Shown here: one piece after another, positions 63,010 through 64,000 of the stretch | Layout of the letters: each line of letters opens with the position of its first letter | Numbering within the stretch: the stretch's first letter is position 1 | Assembly: GCF_008365275.1 (NCBI RefSeq) | Contig: NZ_CP043504.1 | Span: 2,294,001 to 2,358,000 of the forward strand | DNA from: Protaetiibacter larvae | GTDB lineage: Bacteria > Actinomycetota > Actinomycetes > Actinomycetales > Microbacteriaceae | Direction of reading: 5' to 3' | DNA length: 64,000 bases | The notes under the pieces: model-generated | Seen by the model: only the letters and a program-made list of their open reading frames with translations | Told to the model about the DNA's origin: nothing | The model's database searches: none | Position numbers and translations under genes: made by a program

Positions 63010-64000
63010 GTGACGACGGCGCACCCAGGCGATCAGGCGACTCCCTGCGTCGACCTCGCACGCCGCGACCTGACCCTCGACCTCGCACGGGTGTTCTGCG
63101 TGCTGCTCGTGGTGCTCGTCCACCTGCTGTTCGTGGGGGTCGGTCCGGATGGTGCGGGCGGCATCGCGATCGCGCGGCCGCTCGAAGAGCAGCCGTGGTT
63201 CGCGGCGGCCACCTGGGCGGGTCAGATCATGCCGCTGTTCTTCGTGGTGGGCGGCTTCGCCACCCTCACGGCCCTCCGCAGCAGGCGACGGCGCTACGCG
63301 GATGCCACCGCCGCGGCGCGGGCCTTCGCCCAGGAGCGCGTGCTGCGGCTCGCCCGGCCGGCGGTCGCCCTCTTCGCAGTGCTCGCCACCGCGTTGCTGG
63401 GAGCGACGGCGCTGGGGATCGACGCGGGGCTGCTCGACGCCGTCGCGGTGGGCATCGGCAGTCCGCTGTGGTTCCTGTGCGCATACCTCATCTGCCAGCT
63501 GCTCGCCCCGGCCCTCGTCGCACTGCACGAGCGCGCACCCCGCAGCACCCTCGTCGCGCTCGTCGCGGGCGCCATCGCGGTGGACGTGGTGCAGTTCGGC
63601 ACGGGCATCGAACTGCTCGGCTACCTCAACCTGCTGTTCGTGTGGCCTCTCGTGCAGCAATTCGGCTTCTGGTACGCCGACGGCTGGTTCGCGCGGCGCC
63701 GCTGGTGGCAGCTCCTCGCGATCGCGGCGGTGTGCTGGGCGAGTCTCGTGCCGCTGACGGTGTGGGGACCGTACTCCGACGACATGCTCACCAACCTCAA
63801 CCCGCCGACGCTCCCCCTCGTGGCCCTCGGACTCGGGCAGGCCGCCGTGCTGCAGCTGCTGAAGCGGCCGCTCGACGCGCTCATGCGCACACGCGCCGCC
63901 CGCGGGGTGGTCGTCACGATCGGATCGCGATTGATGACCGTGTACCTCTGGCATCTGCCGATCATCGTCGCGCTCGGCGGCCTCGGGCTGCTCGTCCCGG
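63010..64000 (+). CDS. Acyltransferase 3-family membrane protein (3' part outside window)
   Basis: The first 330 residues show LDLARVFCVLLVVLVHLLF with the conserved His, WAGQIMPLFFVVGGFATLTAL, a basic segment ending ERVLRLARP, and about nine membrane helices, typical of OafB/acyltransferase 3 proteins that acylate surface sugars or lipids. TACAGT (62998-63003) lies 6 bases before GTG 63010; ATGs at 62977 and 62983 are in frame alternatives. Read directly from the sequence; the gene continues beyond the window. Confidence 0.85.
   Translation, partial: MTTAHPGDQATPCVDLARRDLTLDLARVFCVLLVVLVHLLFVGVGPDGAGGIAIARPLEEQPWFAAATWAGQIMPLFFVVGGFATLTALRSRRRRYADATAAARAFAQERVLRLARPAVALFAVLATALLGATALGIDAGLLDAVAVGIGSPLWFLCAYLICQLLAPALVALHERAPRSTLVALVAGAIAVDVVQFGTGIELLGYLNLLFVWPLVQQFGFWYADGWFARRRWWQLLAIAAVCWASLVPLTVWGPYSDDMLTNLNPPTLPLVALGLGQAAVLQLLKRPLDALMRTRAARGVVVTIGSRLMTVYLWHLPIIVALGGLGLLVP

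Overview
The window is very GC-rich DNA with dense, often overlapping genes, many GTG starts, a TadA/B/C pilus locus without outer-membrane parts, sortase-less surface proteins, UPF0182 and DUF3039 proteins, and start codons that follow a TANNNT box by 6-7 bases. This fits an actinobacterium, most likely of the family Microbacteriaceae. No prophage, insertion sequence, CRISPR array or plasmid gene was seen, so this is chromosomal.

Layout. 0-0.6 kb: start of ftsE. 0.6-7.4 kb: a Lys/Ala-rich protein, a 1327-residue Pls/PosA-type one-module synthetase of an epsilon-poly-amino acid, a translationally coupled M1 peptidase, a phosphopantetheinyl transferase and a small protein; this block sits between prfB (7.4-8.5 kb) and ftsE, which are normally neighbours. 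8.5-12.8 kb: MFS transporter and a large von Willebrand A surface protein. 12.9-19.1 kb: Tad pilus genes (TadE/F-like, Flp-like pilin, TadC, TadB, TadA) split by a methyltransferase and a luciferase-like oxidoreductase. 19.2-23.0 kb: tRNA-Leu, DedA protein, and a metal-homeostasis group (mntH, mntR-type repressor, cation diffusion facilitator) with a clear operator. 23.1-29.0 kb: rdgB, rph, murI, pncB and DUF3039, with two accessory secreted-protein genes inserted between murI and pncB, and long-loop inverted repeats in the gaps. 29.0-31.8 kb: an ABC exporter.

32.0-38.7 and 42.8-48.0 kb carry a cell-surface glycopolymer locus: a nucleotidyltransferase, a Wzm/Wzt-type exporter, a four-gene coupled operon for a nonulosonic acid (sialic acid-like sugar) with putative transferases, two CDP-glycerol glycerophosphotransferase-type proteins (one of them a tandem fusion) and a family 2 glycosyltransferase. 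Together they could make and export a glycerol-phosphate polymer decorated with, or containing, a nonulosonic acid. Between them (38.9-42.2 kb) lies an accessory patch with a truncated XRE regulator, a decayed DUF262/HNH restriction-type gene and a MazEF toxin-antitoxin pair, flanked on both sides by short palindromic repeats.

48.1-64.0 kb is mostly housekeeping: HtrA-like protease, aminotransferase, TetR regulator, HdeD-like protein, nitrilase-family amidase, a lipoprotein, initiator tRNA-Met, PfkB kinase, a methyltransferase, UPF0182, a PDZ/Lon-type protease, a DUF2342 protein, a GNAT acetyltransferase, an M23 peptidase, and the start of a membrane acyltransferase that runs off the right edge.

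The points most worth a second look are the poly-amino acid locus with an 11-bp operator-like inverted repeat in front of it, the nonulosonic acid operon with a fused CMP-synthetase/phosphatase, and two families of intergenic inverted repeats, one of which supplies stop codons to flanking genes. All assignments come from reading the sequence and from memory of the families; no database search was done.
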